Shown here piece by piece: positions 21,314-30,249 of a DNA stretch of 47,823 nucleotides; the first letter of the stretch is position 1; every line of letters begins with the position of its first letter. The position numbers were made by a program, and so were the translations under genes. This stretch comes from Afipia sp. GTDB taxonomy: Bacteria > Pseudomonadota > Alphaproteobacteria > Rhizobiales > Xanthobacteraceae. Location: the NCBI GenBank assembly GCA_017474385.1, contig JAFVHU010000112.1, positions 1-47,823 on the forward strand, given 5' to 3'. The notes beneath the pieces were generated by a model. That model did not search any database, was not told the DNA's origin, and saw only the letters and a list, made by a program, of their open reading frames with translations.

Positions 21314-21339
21314 GCCGGCCGGAGCATGGTCCGGCCGGC
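21314..21339 (-). terminator. Hairpin after the pseudocaspase gene
   Basis: Perfect 10-bp stem GCCGGCCGGA / TCCGGCCGGC with a 6-nt loop just beyond the stop at 21346; GTTTCG follows on the minus strand. Probably the terminator that insulates the rpsB promoter from upstream transcription. Confidence 0.6.
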
Positions 21340-21345
21340 TCGCAT

Positions 21346-23682
21346 TCAGCATTTTGGAACATTCGGCGGGCATCGCTTGACCGCCGCCGGAGCCGGTCGC
21401 GGCGGCGGGGCCGCCCGTGGTGGCGGCGCAGCCGGGCGTGGCGGTGCCATTTGAGGCCGGGGCGCCATCTGAGGACGCGGAGGCGGCGCAGCCGGCCGCT
21501 GGAACTGCGGCTGGGGACGCGGCGCCATCTGAGGCTGGGGCCTCGGGGCCATTTGCGGCCGCTGGAATTGCGGCTGCGGGCGCGGAGCCGCCTGCGGCGG
21601 CCGCTGGAACTGAGGCTGCGGCCGTTGAACCTGCGGTCGCGGAGCAACCTGAGGCCGTGACTCAGGCCTCTGGAACTGCGGACGAGGCTGTCCCGTTGGC
21701 TGCTCCGGACGAACCTGCGGGCTTACCGCTGGTCCTGACGGAGCGGCAGCGCCCGGCTGAACCGACGGCCGCGCAAGGCCCGGCCTGCCGCCGGGACCCC
21801 GGTCACCTCGACCGGGTCGGCCATCCTGTCCCGATTGCGGGCCCGTCGCGCCAGGCGCCGGCAACACGCCAGGCAACGGACGCGCGCCGGGACTGGGCCG
21901 TCCGCCCGGCCCTGCGCCCGGGGTTTGCCCCGGCAGCACATTGTCCGGCCTCAGATTGCCCGGCCGGACACCGCCGGGTTGCAGCTCGGGTCGTCCCTGT
22001 TGTCCCGGACCACCCGGACGGCCCGCTCCCGGCAGAACGCCCGGAGGTGCCGCGACCTTGCCCTGACGAATCAGGTTTGCCCGCCGCGTCGCCGATGGCG
22101 GCAAGGCCGGAGCAAATGCGGGACGGGCCGTCGCTACGCCGCCCGGTCCACCGGGTCGTCCCGGCCTGAACTGACCACCGGGCCCGAACTGGCCACCGGG
22201 TCGGCCGGGCCGATTAATTCCCTCCGGCGGACGCCGGTTGATGATGGTGTTGATGACTTCCCTGTTGTGGATGTTCGTGAACAGGAAACGGTTGATCGGC
22301 GGACGCACGTAGATCGGCGGCCGGATGAAGATCGGGATCGGAATGAACACCGGCTGCGGCAGATAATAGGCATCGGCGTAATAGATCGGCGGATCAAGGA
22401 CGATGAAATCGTCCGGCGGCGGCGGCAGGAAGAAGATCGGCGGCGGCGGCGGCGGCGCGAACGCGAACACCGGATCGTCGAACATCAGATACGGCCGATC
22501 GACATACTCGTATTCGTAGTCCGGAGGCGGCGGCACGTCATAGGCGTACGCGTCAAAGGTTTCAGGCGGCTCCAGCGCCGCAGCGATATTGGCGAGCCTG
22601 CGCCGCGCGTCGGCGGCATGCGGTCCCCTCGGATAGCGCTTCAGATAGGACCAGTAAGCCTGCTGCGTATTCGCGCGATAGGTCTGCCGCCATGTGATCG
22701 CCTCGCGGCGTGCGGCGATGATCGCCCTCACCCGCTTCGCCATCGGATCGTCCGGATAGGCCGCGAGGAAGGCTTCGTAGTCGGCAATCGTGTCGCGCTC
22801 GATCGCTGCCGTGTAAGCCTCCTGCGCGCTGAAATCGCGAATGGGTTTCGAGCGCGCAGCAACGTCCTGATCGGCCTGAACCGGCGGTGCGTCCGGCGCG
22901 CGTTCGAAGAACACGAAGTTGCCTTCGAACTTCTGCGCGTCCCACGGCACCTGCGCGCCCTTGGTTACGTCATTCACACGCAGCCGCACGCGGTTGAAAA
23001 CCTCGGGGAGCGAAATGCCGCCGGTGCGCATCATCTCCGCCAGCGCCTGCGCATACGGGCCGTAGTTGCCGGTGGGGTTCGGCGCCATCGTGCCCGGCGC
23101 AGCGTTGAACGCGATCAGGCTCCTGGGATCGGGTTCGATGAGAGCAAGGCCGCCCGCGAGCGGCTGGCCTTCTTTCGCGAAGGGATGATTGTACGCCGCA
23201 TCGAGCACGACAACGGTGCCCTTCAGCGGCAGTGACGACAACTGACGGATGTAATCGCCGACCCGCAGGCCTTCGACCGGAACGTCGGTGTCGCGCACCA
23301 TGCTGGCGTCGACCGGCACAAAATAGTTCTCGCCCGCGAGCTGAAGGCCGTAGCCGGCGAGATAAATCATCGCGACGGTATCAGGGCCCGCCTTCTGCGC
23401 TTTCTGGATGAAGTCGCGGAATGTCTGCCGCAGCGTCTCGCCGTCGAGGTCGCGCGCGCCGACCACATCGAAGCCGGCGGCCTGCAAGGTCTGGGCGATC
23501 AGACCGGCGTCATTGGCCGCGGTCGCCAGCGGCGCGCTCTGATAATTGCCGTTGCCGATGACCAGCGCGATGCGGTTCTGCTGGCCCTGCGCGGGCGGCG
23601 GGGTTTGCGCATGAAGTGGCAACGCCATCGCCGAGAAAGCCAGCACCGCCGCGACGCCGAAGAACCTGCTCATTCCGCGCAT
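21346..23682 (-). CDS. Secreted caspase-fold protein lacking the catalytic dyad, proline-rich C-terminus
   Basis: 778 residues from MRGMSRFFGV. Signal peptide 1-25 (ends PLHA-Q), then a C14 caspase p20-like domain (about 35-250) recognised from RIALVIGNGNYQSAPLATAANDA and GENYFVPVDA. The usual catalytic His in the GHG motif is Tyr111 (YLAGYGLQ), and the usual Cys in the LDAC motif is Ala163 (VLDAAYNHPF), so proteolysis by the normal mechanism is not expected. Residues about 290-390 look helical and repeat-like (TIADYEAFLAAYPDDPMAKRV). From about 395 the chain is Pro/Tyr-rich, then Pro/Gly/Arg/Gln-rich with short repeats, and ends in CPPNVPKC. Likely periplasmic or envelope-exposed; role unknown. 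The frame extends 36 residues upstream, but the signal peptide fixes the start. Confidence 0.85.
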   Translation of the reverse strand: MRGMSRFFGVAAVLAFSAMALPLHAQTPPPAQGQQNRIALVIGNGNYQSAPLATAANDAGLIAQTLQAAGFDVVGARDLDGETLRQTFRDFIQKAQKAGPDTVAMIYLAGYGLQLAGENYFVPVDASMVRDTDVPVEGLRVGDYIRQLSSLPLKGTVVVLDAAYNHPFAKEGQPLAGGLALIEPDPRSLIAFNAAPGTMAPNPTGNYGPYAQALAEMMRTGGISLPEVFNRVRLRVNDVTKGAQVPWDAQKFEGNFVFFERAPDAPPVQADQDVAARSKPIRDFSAQEAYTAAIERDTIADYEAFLAAYPDDPMAKRVRAIIAARREAITWRQTYRANTQQAYWSYLKRYPRGPHAADARRRLANIAAALEPPETFDAYAYDVPPPPDYEYEYVDRPYLMFDDPVFAFAPPPPPPIFFLPPPPDDFIVLDPPIYYADAYYLPQPVFIPIPIFIRPPIYVRPPINRFLFTNIHNREVINTIINRRPPEGINRPGRPGGQFGPGGQFRPGRPGGPGGVATARPAFAPALPPSATRRANLIRQGKVAAPPGVLPGAGRPGGPGQQGRPELQPGGVRPGNLRPDNVLPGQTPGAGPGGRPSPGARPLPGVLPAPGATGPQSGQDGRPGRGDRGPGGRPGLARPSVQPGAAAPSGPAVSPQVRPEQPTGQPRPQFQRPESRPQVAPRPQVQRPQPQFQRPPQAAPRPQPQFQRPQMAPRPQPQMAPRPQPQFQRPAAPPPRPQMAPRPQMAPPRPAAPPPRAAPPPRPAPAAVKRCPPNVPKC
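21400..21690. repeat. Coding tandem repeats (Pro-Arg-Gln-rich)
   Basis: Near the 3' end of the pseudocaspase gene the DNA repeats short units encoding variations of PRPQPQFQRP and QMAPRPQ. These are imperfect coding repeats, prone to length change by slippage, and not a CRISPR or intergenic repeat. Confidence 0.7.
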
Positions 23683-23799
23683 GACACCATTCCCGTTCGG
23701 CCCAACGGCGCAGTCAACTCCGCGCCGCATGAACATTGTTTGAACGAAAGATAGTCGGAATAAGGCGGCGGCCCCCAAGGTAACCGTCAACGGCAGCCG

Positions 23800-26700
23800 T
23801 CAGATCGTTTGCACATCCACCACGCCGGAGACCGCCTTGAGCGCGCCGGCGATCTGCGGCGACACCTTGAAGCGGCCCGGAAGCTTCATTTCGACCTCGG
23901 TCTGAAGATCGAGCATCATGATCAGGGTGACCTCGCCGTCGCCGGCCGGCGGCACCGAAGACGCCCTCGCCGGCTGAAGCTTGTTGCCCCCGCCGGTCGC
24001 GGCCTGATGACCTTCCAGACGCTTGGCGATCGACTCCAGCGGCTTGTCGTCGCGAACGAAAATCCGCAGGCCCTTCTGGGTTTTGGCGGCGGCATCGTCG
24101 AGCGGCTCCGCATGCAGAATCCGCGCGCGCACGTCTTCGCCCTGAAGCTCCGCACCGAGCTGCATGAGCACCGCCGATCCCGGTTCAAGCACGTCGCGAT
24201 ACTGCGCCAGCCCTTCCGAAAACAGAACGGCCTCGAAATGGCCAGTGGGATCGGACAGCCCGATGATGCCCATCTTGTTGCCGGTCTTGGTACGCCGCTC
24301 CATCCGCGACACCACCGTCGCGGCAACCCGTCCAGCGGTCGCACCGGTTTTCACCGCGCGGGAGAACTCGCTCCACGACTGCACGCGCAGGCGCTTCAGC
24401 GCCGTGGCGTAATCGTCCAGCGGATGGCCCGACAGGAAGAAACCGATGGCGTCGTATTCGCGGCGCAGCCGGTCCGCCGGCAACCAGGACTCGAGATTCG
24501 GAAGCACGATGCTCGGCGCGTCCGCCATGCCGCCGAACATGTCGTTCTGTCCGATCGTTGTGGCTTCATGGCTGCGCTGACACGCGGCGACAATGGCATC
24601 GGCGCCGGCGAACACCCGCGCACGATTTGCATCGATGGTGTCGAACGCCCCCGCCGCCGCGAGACTTTCCACCACGCGCTTGTTGATCGCACGCGGGTTC
24701 ACGCGCGAGGCGAAATCGGCCAGCGAGGTGAAGGCGCTGTTCCCCCGCGCCTCGACGATCATTTCGACAGCCTGAGCGCCGACGCCCTTCAACGCCGCCA
24801 GCGCGTAGTAGATCGTCTTGTCGTTGACCTCGAAGGTCGCGCCGGAGCGATTGACCGACGGCGCCTCGACCTTGATGCCGAGCCGCTGGGCCTCGGCGCG
24901 GAATTCCGACAGCTTGTCGGTATTGTTCATATCCAGCGTCATGGACGCGGCGATGAACTCCACCGGATAGTGCGCCTTCATGTAAGCGGTCTGGTACGAC
25001 ACCAGCGCGTAAGCCGCCGCGTGGCTCTTGTTGAAGCCGTAGTCGGCGAACTTCGCGAGCAGTTCGAAGATGGTTTCGGCCTGCCCTTTCGGCACCCCGT
25101 TCTTCACAGAACCGGCGACGAAACCGGCGCGCTGCTTGTCCATTTCCGCGCGGATCTTTTTACCCATCGCGCGGCGCAGCAGGTCAGCATCCCCGAGCGA
25201 GTAGCCGGCCATGACCTGCGCGATCTGCATCACCTGTTCCTGATAGATGATGACGCCGAATGTTTCCTTCAGGATCGGCTCGAGCATCGGATGCAGGTAT
25301 TCCGGCTCCTCGTCGCCGTGCTTGCGCGCGCAGTAGGTCGGAATGTTCGCCATCGGACCCGGACGATAGAGCGCAACCAGCGCGATGATGTCCTCGAAGC
25401 GGTCGGGGCGCATGTCGACCAGCGCGCGCCGCATGCCCTGACTTTCAACCTGGAACACGCCGACCACTTCGCCGCGCGCCAGCATCTCGTAGCTTTGCTT
25501 GTCGTCCAGCGGCAAATGCGCAAGGTCGACGTCAACGCCGCGCTGCTTGAGCAGCTTCACCGCGACATCGAGCACCGTCAGAGTCTTCAGGCCGAGGAAG
25601 TCGAACTTCACCAGCCCCGCGGGCTCGACCCACTTCATGTTGAACTGGGTGACCGGCATGTCCGATTTCGGATCGCGGTACATCGGCACCAGCTCAGAGA
25701 GCGGCCGGTCGCCGATCACGATGCCGGCGGCATGGGTCGAAGCATGGCGGGTCAGGCCTTCCAGACGCTGCGCGATGTCGAACGCGCGCGCCACCACCGG
25801 ATCCTCATCGCGGAACGCCTGCAACTTGGGTTCGCTGGCGATGGCCGCCGACAGCGTCACGGGCGCGGCCGGATTCTGCGGCACCAGCTTGGTAAGCCGG
25901 TCCACCTGCCCGTAAGGCATCTGCAACACACGGCCGACGTCGCGCAGCACGCCCCGCGCCTGCAACGTTCCGAAGGTGATGATCTGGCCGACCTGATCGC
26001 GGCCGTAGCGCTCCTGCACGTAGCGGATCACCTCGCCGCGCCGGTCCTGACAGAAGTCGATGTCGAAGTCCGGCATCGAGACGCGTTCCGGATTGAGGAA
26101 GCGCTCGAACAGCAGACCGAACCGGATCGGATCGAGGTCGGTAATGGTCAATGCGTAAGCCACCAGCGAGCCTGCGCCCGAACCGCGGCCCGGCCCGACC
26201 GGAATGCCCTCGGACTTCGCATGCTTGATGAAGTCCGAGACGATCAGGAAGTATCCCGAATAGTTCATCCGGGTGATGACATCGATCTCGAAGGCAAGAC
26301 GGGCGCGGTAATCTTCTTCCGTGACACCCGGAGCAAGTCCGTAAGCCTTCAGACGCCAGGCCAATCCCTCTTCCGCCTGACGCCGCAACTCGACGGCTTC
26401 GTCACTCTCGGCATCCGCAGCATTGGCGCTTCCGACCACCGTGAAGCGTGGCAGGATCGGCTTGCGCGTCTTGGGACGGAACGAGCAGCGCCGCGCGATC
26501 TCAACGGTCGACGCCAGCGCTTCCGGCAGATCGGCGAACAGCACGGCCATCTCGGCCCGCGTCTTGAAGCGATGATCCGGCGTCAATTGATTGCGGTCGG
26601 TTTCCGACACCAGACGGCCGCCTGCGATGCAAAGCAGCGCATCGTGCGCCTCGTAATCGTCGGCGGTGGCAAAATACGGCTGGTTGGTCGCGACCAGCGG

Positions 26701-27330
26701 CAGACCCATGGCATAGGCCATGTCGATCAGCGCAGCTTCGCAGCGGCGTTCGCTCTCAAGTCCGTGGCGCTGCAATTCGATGTAGAGCCGGTCGCCGAAC
26801 AGTTTTGCGAGGATGTCGCAGCGTGCCTGCGCCAGCGCCGTGTGATCGGCGTTGATGGCCTGCCCGATCGGCCCTTCCGGCCCGCCGGTCAGCGCGATCA
26901 GCCCGGCGGTCTCGCCCTCCAGCCACTCGATCTTGATGTGAGGGGTCTGATTGACCGGCGTGTCCTGAAACGCACGGGAATTCAGCTTCATCAGGCTGCG
27001 GTAGCCGTCTTCGTTGGTCGCGAGCAGAACGAGCCGCGCGGGGTGAAGCGCGTTCCGGGATGCGGGATCCTGATCGCCGAAATCGGTCGTCACGGCGCAG
27101 CCGGTAATCGGCTGGATGCCGTAGCCGGCCAGCTTGTCGGAAAATTCCAGCGCGCCGAACATGTTGTCATTGTCGGTCAACGCCAGTGCAGGCTGATGGT
27201 CAGCCTTGGCGAGGTCCAGCAGCTTGCCGATGGTCATCGACCCTTGCAGCAGCGAATAAGCCGAATGCACGTGCAGATGGACGAATCCGGGATCCGACGC
27301 GGCTGACTTCGGCGAAACAGTTTTGGACAT
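23800..27330 (-). CDS. dnaE: DNA polymerase III alpha subunit
   Basis: Replicative C-family polymerase. 1176 residues. N-terminal PHP domain (VHLHVHSAYSLLQG at about 17-30, then ALALTDNDNMFGALEF), the polymerase core with GPGRGSGAGSLVAYAL (near 380) and the catalytic carboxylates in MPDFDIDFCQDRRGE (near 418-425), the HASTHAAGIVIG region, a tandem HhH region, and a C-terminal OB-fold. Length and domains match DnaE1 rather than the shorter mutagenic DnaE2/ImuC. ATG at 27330. It sits 215 bp downstream of the SOS-type small gene on the same strand; it probably has its own promoter, but read-through cannot be excluded. Confidence 0.97.
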   Translation of the reverse strand: MSKTVSPKSAASDPGFVHLHVHSAYSLLQGSMTIGKLLDLAKADHQPALALTDNDNMFGALEFSDKLAGYGIQPITGCAVTTDFGDQDPASRNALHPARLVLLATNEDGYRSLMKLNSRAFQDTPVNQTPHIKIEWLEGETAGLIALTGGPEGPIGQAINADHTALAQARCDILAKLFGDRLYIELQRHGLESERRCEAALIDMAYAMGLPLVATNQPYFATADDYEAHDALLCIAGGRLVSETDRNQLTPDHRFKTRAEMAVLFADLPEALASTVEIARRCSFRPKTRKPILPRFTVVGSANAADAESDEAVELRRQAEEGLAWRLKAYGLAPGVTEEDYRARLAFEIDVITRMNYSGYFLIVSDFIKHAKSEGIPVGPGRGSGAGSLVAYALTITDLDPIRFGLLFERFLNPERVSMPDFDIDFCQDRRGEVIRYVQERYGRDQVGQIITFGTLQARGVLRDVGRVLQMPYGQVDRLTKLVPQNPAAPVTLSAAIASEPKLQAFRDEDPVVARAFDIAQRLEGLTRHASTHAAGIVIGDRPLSELVPMYRDPKSDMPVTQFNMKWVEPAGLVKFDFLGLKTLTVLDVAVKLLKQRGVDVDLAHLPLDDKQSYEMLARGEVVGVFQVESQGMRRALVDMRPDRFEDIIALVALYRPGPMANIPTYCARKHGDEEPEYLHPMLEPILKETFGVIIYQEQVMQIAQVMAGYSLGDADLLRRAMGKKIRAEMDKQRAGFVAGSVKNGVPKGQAETIFELLAKFADYGFNKSHAAAYALVSYQTAYMKAHYPVEFIAASMTLDMNNTDKLSEFRAEAQRLGIKVEAPSVNRSGATFEVNDKTIYYALAALKGVGAQAVEMIVEARGNSAFTSLADFASRVNPRAINKRVVESLAAAGAFDTIDANRARVFAGADAIVAACQRSHEATTIGQNDMFGGMADAPSIVLPNLESWLPADRLRREYDAIGFFLSGHPLDDYATALKRLRVQSWSEFSRAVKTGATAGRVAATVVSRMERRTKTGNKMGIIGLSDPTGHFEAVLFSEGLAQYRDVLEPGSAVLMQLGAELQGEDVRARILHAEPLDDAAAKTQKGLRIFVRDDKPLESIAKRLEGHQAATGGGNKLQPARASSVPPAGDGEVTLIMMLDLQTEVEMKLPGRFKVSPQIAGALKAVSGVVDVQTI

Positions 27331-27545
27331 GCTGACCTTAGCAACTCTCTTGGCAACCTTCGCAAGCGCCGTTCATCGAATTGATGAACCGGCTGCGATA
27401 GATAAAAGAACGACAACGACTCAGAAGCGTCGATGGTGGTGCCTTGTACAATGGGTGTCCACGCAGAAGACGCGGACCCGTCGATTATGCCGGGTCCATC
27501 ATCGTTTTCCCCAGCCCCGGACGGTTCCGAGGCTGGGCAAGGTCA
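27331..27545. other. Intergenic region with a cluster of hairpins
   Basis: 215 bp between dnaE and the 32-residue gene. It contains three consecutive inverted repeats: GTCCACGC-AGAA-GACGCGGAC (about 27457-27476), GGACCCG / CGGGTCC (27474-27497) and CCCAGCC..GGCTGGG (27510-27537, interior CGG/CCG also pairs). The last lies 9 bases beyond the small gene's stop and may end its transcript, though no U-run follows. The dnaE promoter should lie at 27331-27450. Confidence 0.5.
27510..27537 (-). terminator. Hairpin after the 32-residue gene
   Basis: Stem CCCAGCC(t)CGG / CCG(g)GGCTGGG with a 6-nt loop, just beyond the TAG stop at 27546. GGAAAACG follows on the minus strand, so it is terminator-like in position but lacks a T-run. 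Confidence 0.45.
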
Positions 27546-27644
27546 CTACATCTGAGGGATGACCTGCGCCCAGATCGCGATCATTCCGACGAAAAGTACA
27601 ACCGAGGTCAGCGCAGCAGCTTCTTCAACGAATGTCTTCAACAT
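27546..27644 (-). CDS. 32-residue single-pass membrane protein, predicted SOS-induced
   Basis: ATG at 27644 preceded by GGGAG seven bases upstream, TAG stop at 27546. The product begins MLKTFVEEAAALTS, continues through one hydrophobic segment (about residues 10-28, rich in Val, Leu, Ile, Ala and Trp) and ends QVIPQM. The acidic pair at 7-8 and the single lysine sit before the membrane segment. The promoter holds two perfect LexA boxes. By size, topology and predicted control it resembles SidA of Caulobacter, a 29-residue SOS-induced inner-membrane division inhibitor, and toxins such as TisB. That is analogy; I cannot show homology. Upstream in-frame codons lack a ribosome site and run through the operator. 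Confidence 0.8.
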   Translation of the reverse strand: MLKTFVEEAAALTSVVLFVGMIAIWAQVIPQM

Positions 27645-27681
27645 GACCGAACTCCCTATCGACGCTCTATCGACTCTATGA

Positions 27682-27724
27682 GAACGTAATAAGAACATTG
27701 TTCCTTTTTTGTTCTCAGAGTCAA
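27682..27724 (-). promoter_or_regulatory. SOS promoter with double LexA box
   Basis: Read on the minus strand: TTGACT (-35, 27724-27719), then CTGA, GAAC-N7-GAAC (27714-27700), three bases, and GTTC-N7-GTTC (27696-27682). GTTC-N7-GTTC is the known LexA recognition pattern of Rhizobiales and Rhodobacter. The first box lies in the spacer of the promoter, where ACAATG at 17 bp would be the -10. The second covers the expected transcription start. The 5' leader after it contains the direct repeat GTCGATAG. Confidence 0.85.
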
Positions 27725-27898
27725 GCGCCGGAAATTCGGCCACGGGCCATGTTCTGGCCAGTGCTAACAAAACGTAAACGGCCAGCCGCATTCGGAAATC
27801 CATCAACAGCTACGCGGGAACGTGAGTTGACGGACGCAACGGGAAACGGTCTGGCTTCACCATCAAAAATCCGGGGATTGACCCGGCAGGAGAACACC

Positions 27899-28168
27899 AT
27901 GCGCAGCTATCTTTTGGCCCTCGCCGTGCTCGGCGCCGGCTTCGCCGTCCAGTCCGCCCCGGCGGAAGCCCGGAATTATCCGTTCTGCCTTCAGGGCCGG
28001 GATATTTCCACAGGCCAGGGTGATTGCAGCTACGCGACCTATCAGCAGTGCCAGGCCACCGCGGCTGGAACTTACGCAGGCTGCTACGCCAATCCCTACT
28101 ATGTGTATGACGATGAAGACCGGGCGGTCTCTCAGCCGCGCCGCCGCGCGCCGCGGCCCTACTACTGA
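27899..28168 (+). CDS. DUF3551 small secreted protein
   Basis: 89 residues. Signal peptide (SYLLALAVLGAGFAVQSAPAEA, cut after about residue 23), then a short mature domain with the DUF3551 pattern: YPFCLQGRD, GDCSYATYQQCQATAAGTYAGCYANPYY, giving four cysteines that could form two disulfides. An Arg/Pro-rich tail ends PRPYY. DUF3551 is found chiefly in Bradyrhizobium relatives, often in several copies; function unknown. ATG chosen for CAGGAGAACACC upstream. The frame is open further upstream but through the SOS promoter. Convergent with lolD, 10 bp apart. Confidence 0.85.
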   Translation: MRSYLLALAVLGAGFAVQSAPAEARNYPFCLQGRDISTGQGDCSYATYQQCQATAAGTYAGCYANPYYVYDDEDRAVSQPRRRAPRPYY

Positions 28169-28178
28169 GTTGCCGGGA

Positions 28179-28889
28179 TCAGTCGAGCTCGATGACGTGA
28201 CCGTCCTGGAGCGAGACGCGGCGGTCCATCCGCGCAGCCAGATCCATGTTGTGCGTCGCGATCAGCATCGCGACGCGGGTCGCCCGCACAAGCTGGGTCA
28301 GGGCGTTGAACACATGGTCCGCAGTATGCGGATCGAGATTTCCGGTCGGCTCGTCCGCGAGCAGAACCCGAGGCGCGTTGGCAACCGCGCGCGCAATTGC
28401 CACACGCTGCTGCTCGCCGCCTGACAATTCCGCCGGCCGGTGAGTCACACGTTCCGCCAGACCGAGATAGGCCAGAATTTCCTGCGACCGCTTCACGGTC
28501 TCCTTGCGCGGCAGGCCGCGGATCATCTGCGGCATCATCACGTTCTCGAGCGCCGAGAACTCCGGCAACAACCGGTGGGACTGGTAGACGAAACCGATAT
28601 CGGTGCGGCGGATCTGCGTCCGCTCAACGTCGGACAGGCCAGAGGTCGCAGTGCCCCCGACGTAGACTTCGCCCTCGTCGGCCTGCTCCAGCAGACCGGC
28701 AATATGCAGCAGCGTCGATTTGCCGGTGCCCGACGGCGCGACCAGCGCAACGGACTGTCCTTCCCACAGCGCCAGACTGGCGCCGTCCAGAATGGTCAGC
28801 GTGGCTTCGCCTTGTTTGTAGCGCCTGCGGACGTCGTGCAGATAAACGACCGGAACGCCATTTTCCCCCTGCTCCATCTGTGTGCTCAT
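28179..28889 (-). CDS. lolD: Lipoprotein-releasing ABC transporter ATPase LolD
   Basis: ATPase that powers extraction of lipoproteins from the inner membrane to LolA. 236 residues from MSTQMEQGE. Walker [11 protein letters not shown]-loop [11 protein letters not shown], signature [14 protein letters not shown], Walker [13 protein letters not shown], and switch histidine in IATHN. Its ATG overlaps the stop of the permease gene as ATGA, so the two are coupled. Confidence 0.96.
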   Translation of the reverse strand: MSTQMEQGENGVPVVYLHDVRRRYKQGEATLTILDGASLALWEGQSVALVAPSGTGKSTLLHIAGLLEQADEGEVYVGGTATSGLSDVERTQIRRTDIGFVYQSHRLLPEFSALENVMMPQMIRGLPRKETVKRSQEILAYLGLAERVTHRPAELSGGEQQRVAIARAVANAPRVLLADEPTGNLDPHTADHVFNALTQLVRATRVAMLIATHNMDLAARMDRRVSLQDGHVIELD

Positions 28890-30154
28890 TCGTACCTGAG
28901 CGCTTCGATGGGATCGAGACGCGCGGCCCGCCATGACGGATACAGCGTCGCCAGGAACGACAGCGTCAATGCCATGATCACCACCGCGGCGGTTTCTCCG
29001 ACATCGACTTCAGCCGGAAGCTTGGAGAGGAAGTAAAGCTCGGGCGAGAACAATTCGGTGTTGGTCATCCAGGAGATGAACTGCCGGATCGTCTCGATGT
29101 TGAGACAGATCACCAGTCCCAGCAGGAAGCCGACAAGCGTTCCTACCACGCCGATTGCGGCCCCGGTAATCAGGAATACCCGCATCACCGAGCCCTGCGA
29201 TGCGCCCATGGTGCGCAGGATGGCGATGTCCTGGCCCTTGTCCTTCACCAGCATGATCAGCCCGGAGACGATGTTCAGCGCCGCCACCAGCACGATCAGC
29301 GTCAGGATCAGGAACATCACGTTGCGCTCGACCTGTAGCGCATTGAAGAACGTGGAATTGCGCTGCCGCCAGTCGACCAGGAAGATCGGCCGCTGCGCCG
29401 CCTCCGTCACCGCCTTGCGGAAGACGTCGATTTTGTCGGGATTGGTCGTGAAGACCTCGATGGCGGTGACATCGTTGGCGCGGTTGAAGTAGGCCTGCGC
29501 TTCGGTCAGCGGCATGAACACGAACGAGGCGTCGTACTCCGACATGCCGATCTCGAACACCGCCGCCACCTTGTAGGGCTTGATGCGCGGTGTCGTGCCC
29601 ATCGGCGTCACCGCACCGCGCGGAGATACCAGCGTGATGCTGTCCCCGGCCCGCAGCGACAACTGGTCGGCAAGCCGGCGGCCGATGGCAACGCCCTGTC
29701 CTTCGTCGAACCCTTCAAGTGTGCCCTGCTTGATGTTCTTGGCGATCGACGTGACGGCGTTGAGATCCTGTGCGCGGATGCCACGGATAAAGACACCGGC
29801 CGCGTTGAACGGCGACGAGCCGAGGCCCTGCCCGTCGACCACAGGAGCTGCGAGCCGAATGCCGTTCGCCTTGCTGATCCGCTCGGCGACATCCTTCCAG
29901 TCGGTCAGCGGCGATTCCAGCGGCTGAACAACGATATGGCCGTTCAAACCGAGAATCTTGTCGAGCAGTTCCTTGCGGAAGCCGTTCATCACGGCCATCA
30001 CGATGATGAGCGTCGCCACGCCGAGCATGATGCCGAGAAACGAGAAGCCGGCGATGACCGAAATGAAGCCCTCTTTGCGGCGCGCCCGCAGATAGCGGCT
30101 CGACAGCATCCATTCGAAGGGTGCGAAAGGTGGGGTCCGAACTGGCTCGCTCAT
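28886..30154 (-). CDS. lolC: Lipoprotein-releasing ABC transporter permease LolC/LolE
   Basis: Membrane subunit of the Lol exporter. 422 residues with the MacB/FtsX-like layout: one membrane helix near residues 30-55 ([34 protein letters not shown]), a large periplasmic domain (about 60-270), then three helices at the C-terminus. [13 protein letters not shown] and [18 protein letters not shown] are typical. Only one permease gene is seen, so the transporter may be built from two copies of one subunit as in species with a single LolC/E-type (LolF) protein. Downstream of proS. Confidence 0.94.
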   Translation of the reverse strand: MSEPVRTPPFAPFEWMLSSRYLRARRKEGFISVIAGFSFLGIMLGVATLIIVMAVMNGFRKELLDKILGLNGHIVVQPLESPLTDWKDVAERISKANGIRLAAPVVDGQGLGSSPFNAAGVFIRGIRAQDLNAVTSIAKNIKQGTLEGFDEGQGVAIGRRLADQLSLRAGDSITLVSPRGAVTPMGTTPRIKPYKVAAVFEIGMSEYDASFVFMPLTEAQAYFNRANDVTAIEVFTTNPDKIDVFRKAVTEAAQRPIFLVDWRQRNSTFFNALQVERNVMFLILTLIVLVAALNIVSGLIMLVKDKGQDIAILRTMGASQGSVMRVFLITGAAIGVVGTLVGFLLGLVICLNIETIRQFISWMTNTELFSPELYFLSKLPAEVDVGETAAVVIMALTLSFLATLYPSWRAARLDPIEALRYE

Positions 30155-30249
30155 GTTGGTTCCATAGTCCGGATTTTCACACGAATCGGGCTAATTCTAG
30201 TCGCGACCAGTGGTGATCGCGACAGCACCGAAGATTATTCAGTGGACGA

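Noticed and set aside
21400-21690. Short repeats that might be a CRISPR array
   Set aside because: Repeats are imperfect, in frame, code for Pro/Gln/Arg units and have no unique spacers of constant length.
23809-27306. Very long open frame antisense to dnaE (plus similar ones opposite nuoL, nuoM/N and rnj)
   Set aside because: Such frames arise in high-GC genes because antisense stop codons are rare; the products are His/Arg-rich without domains and without ribosome sites.
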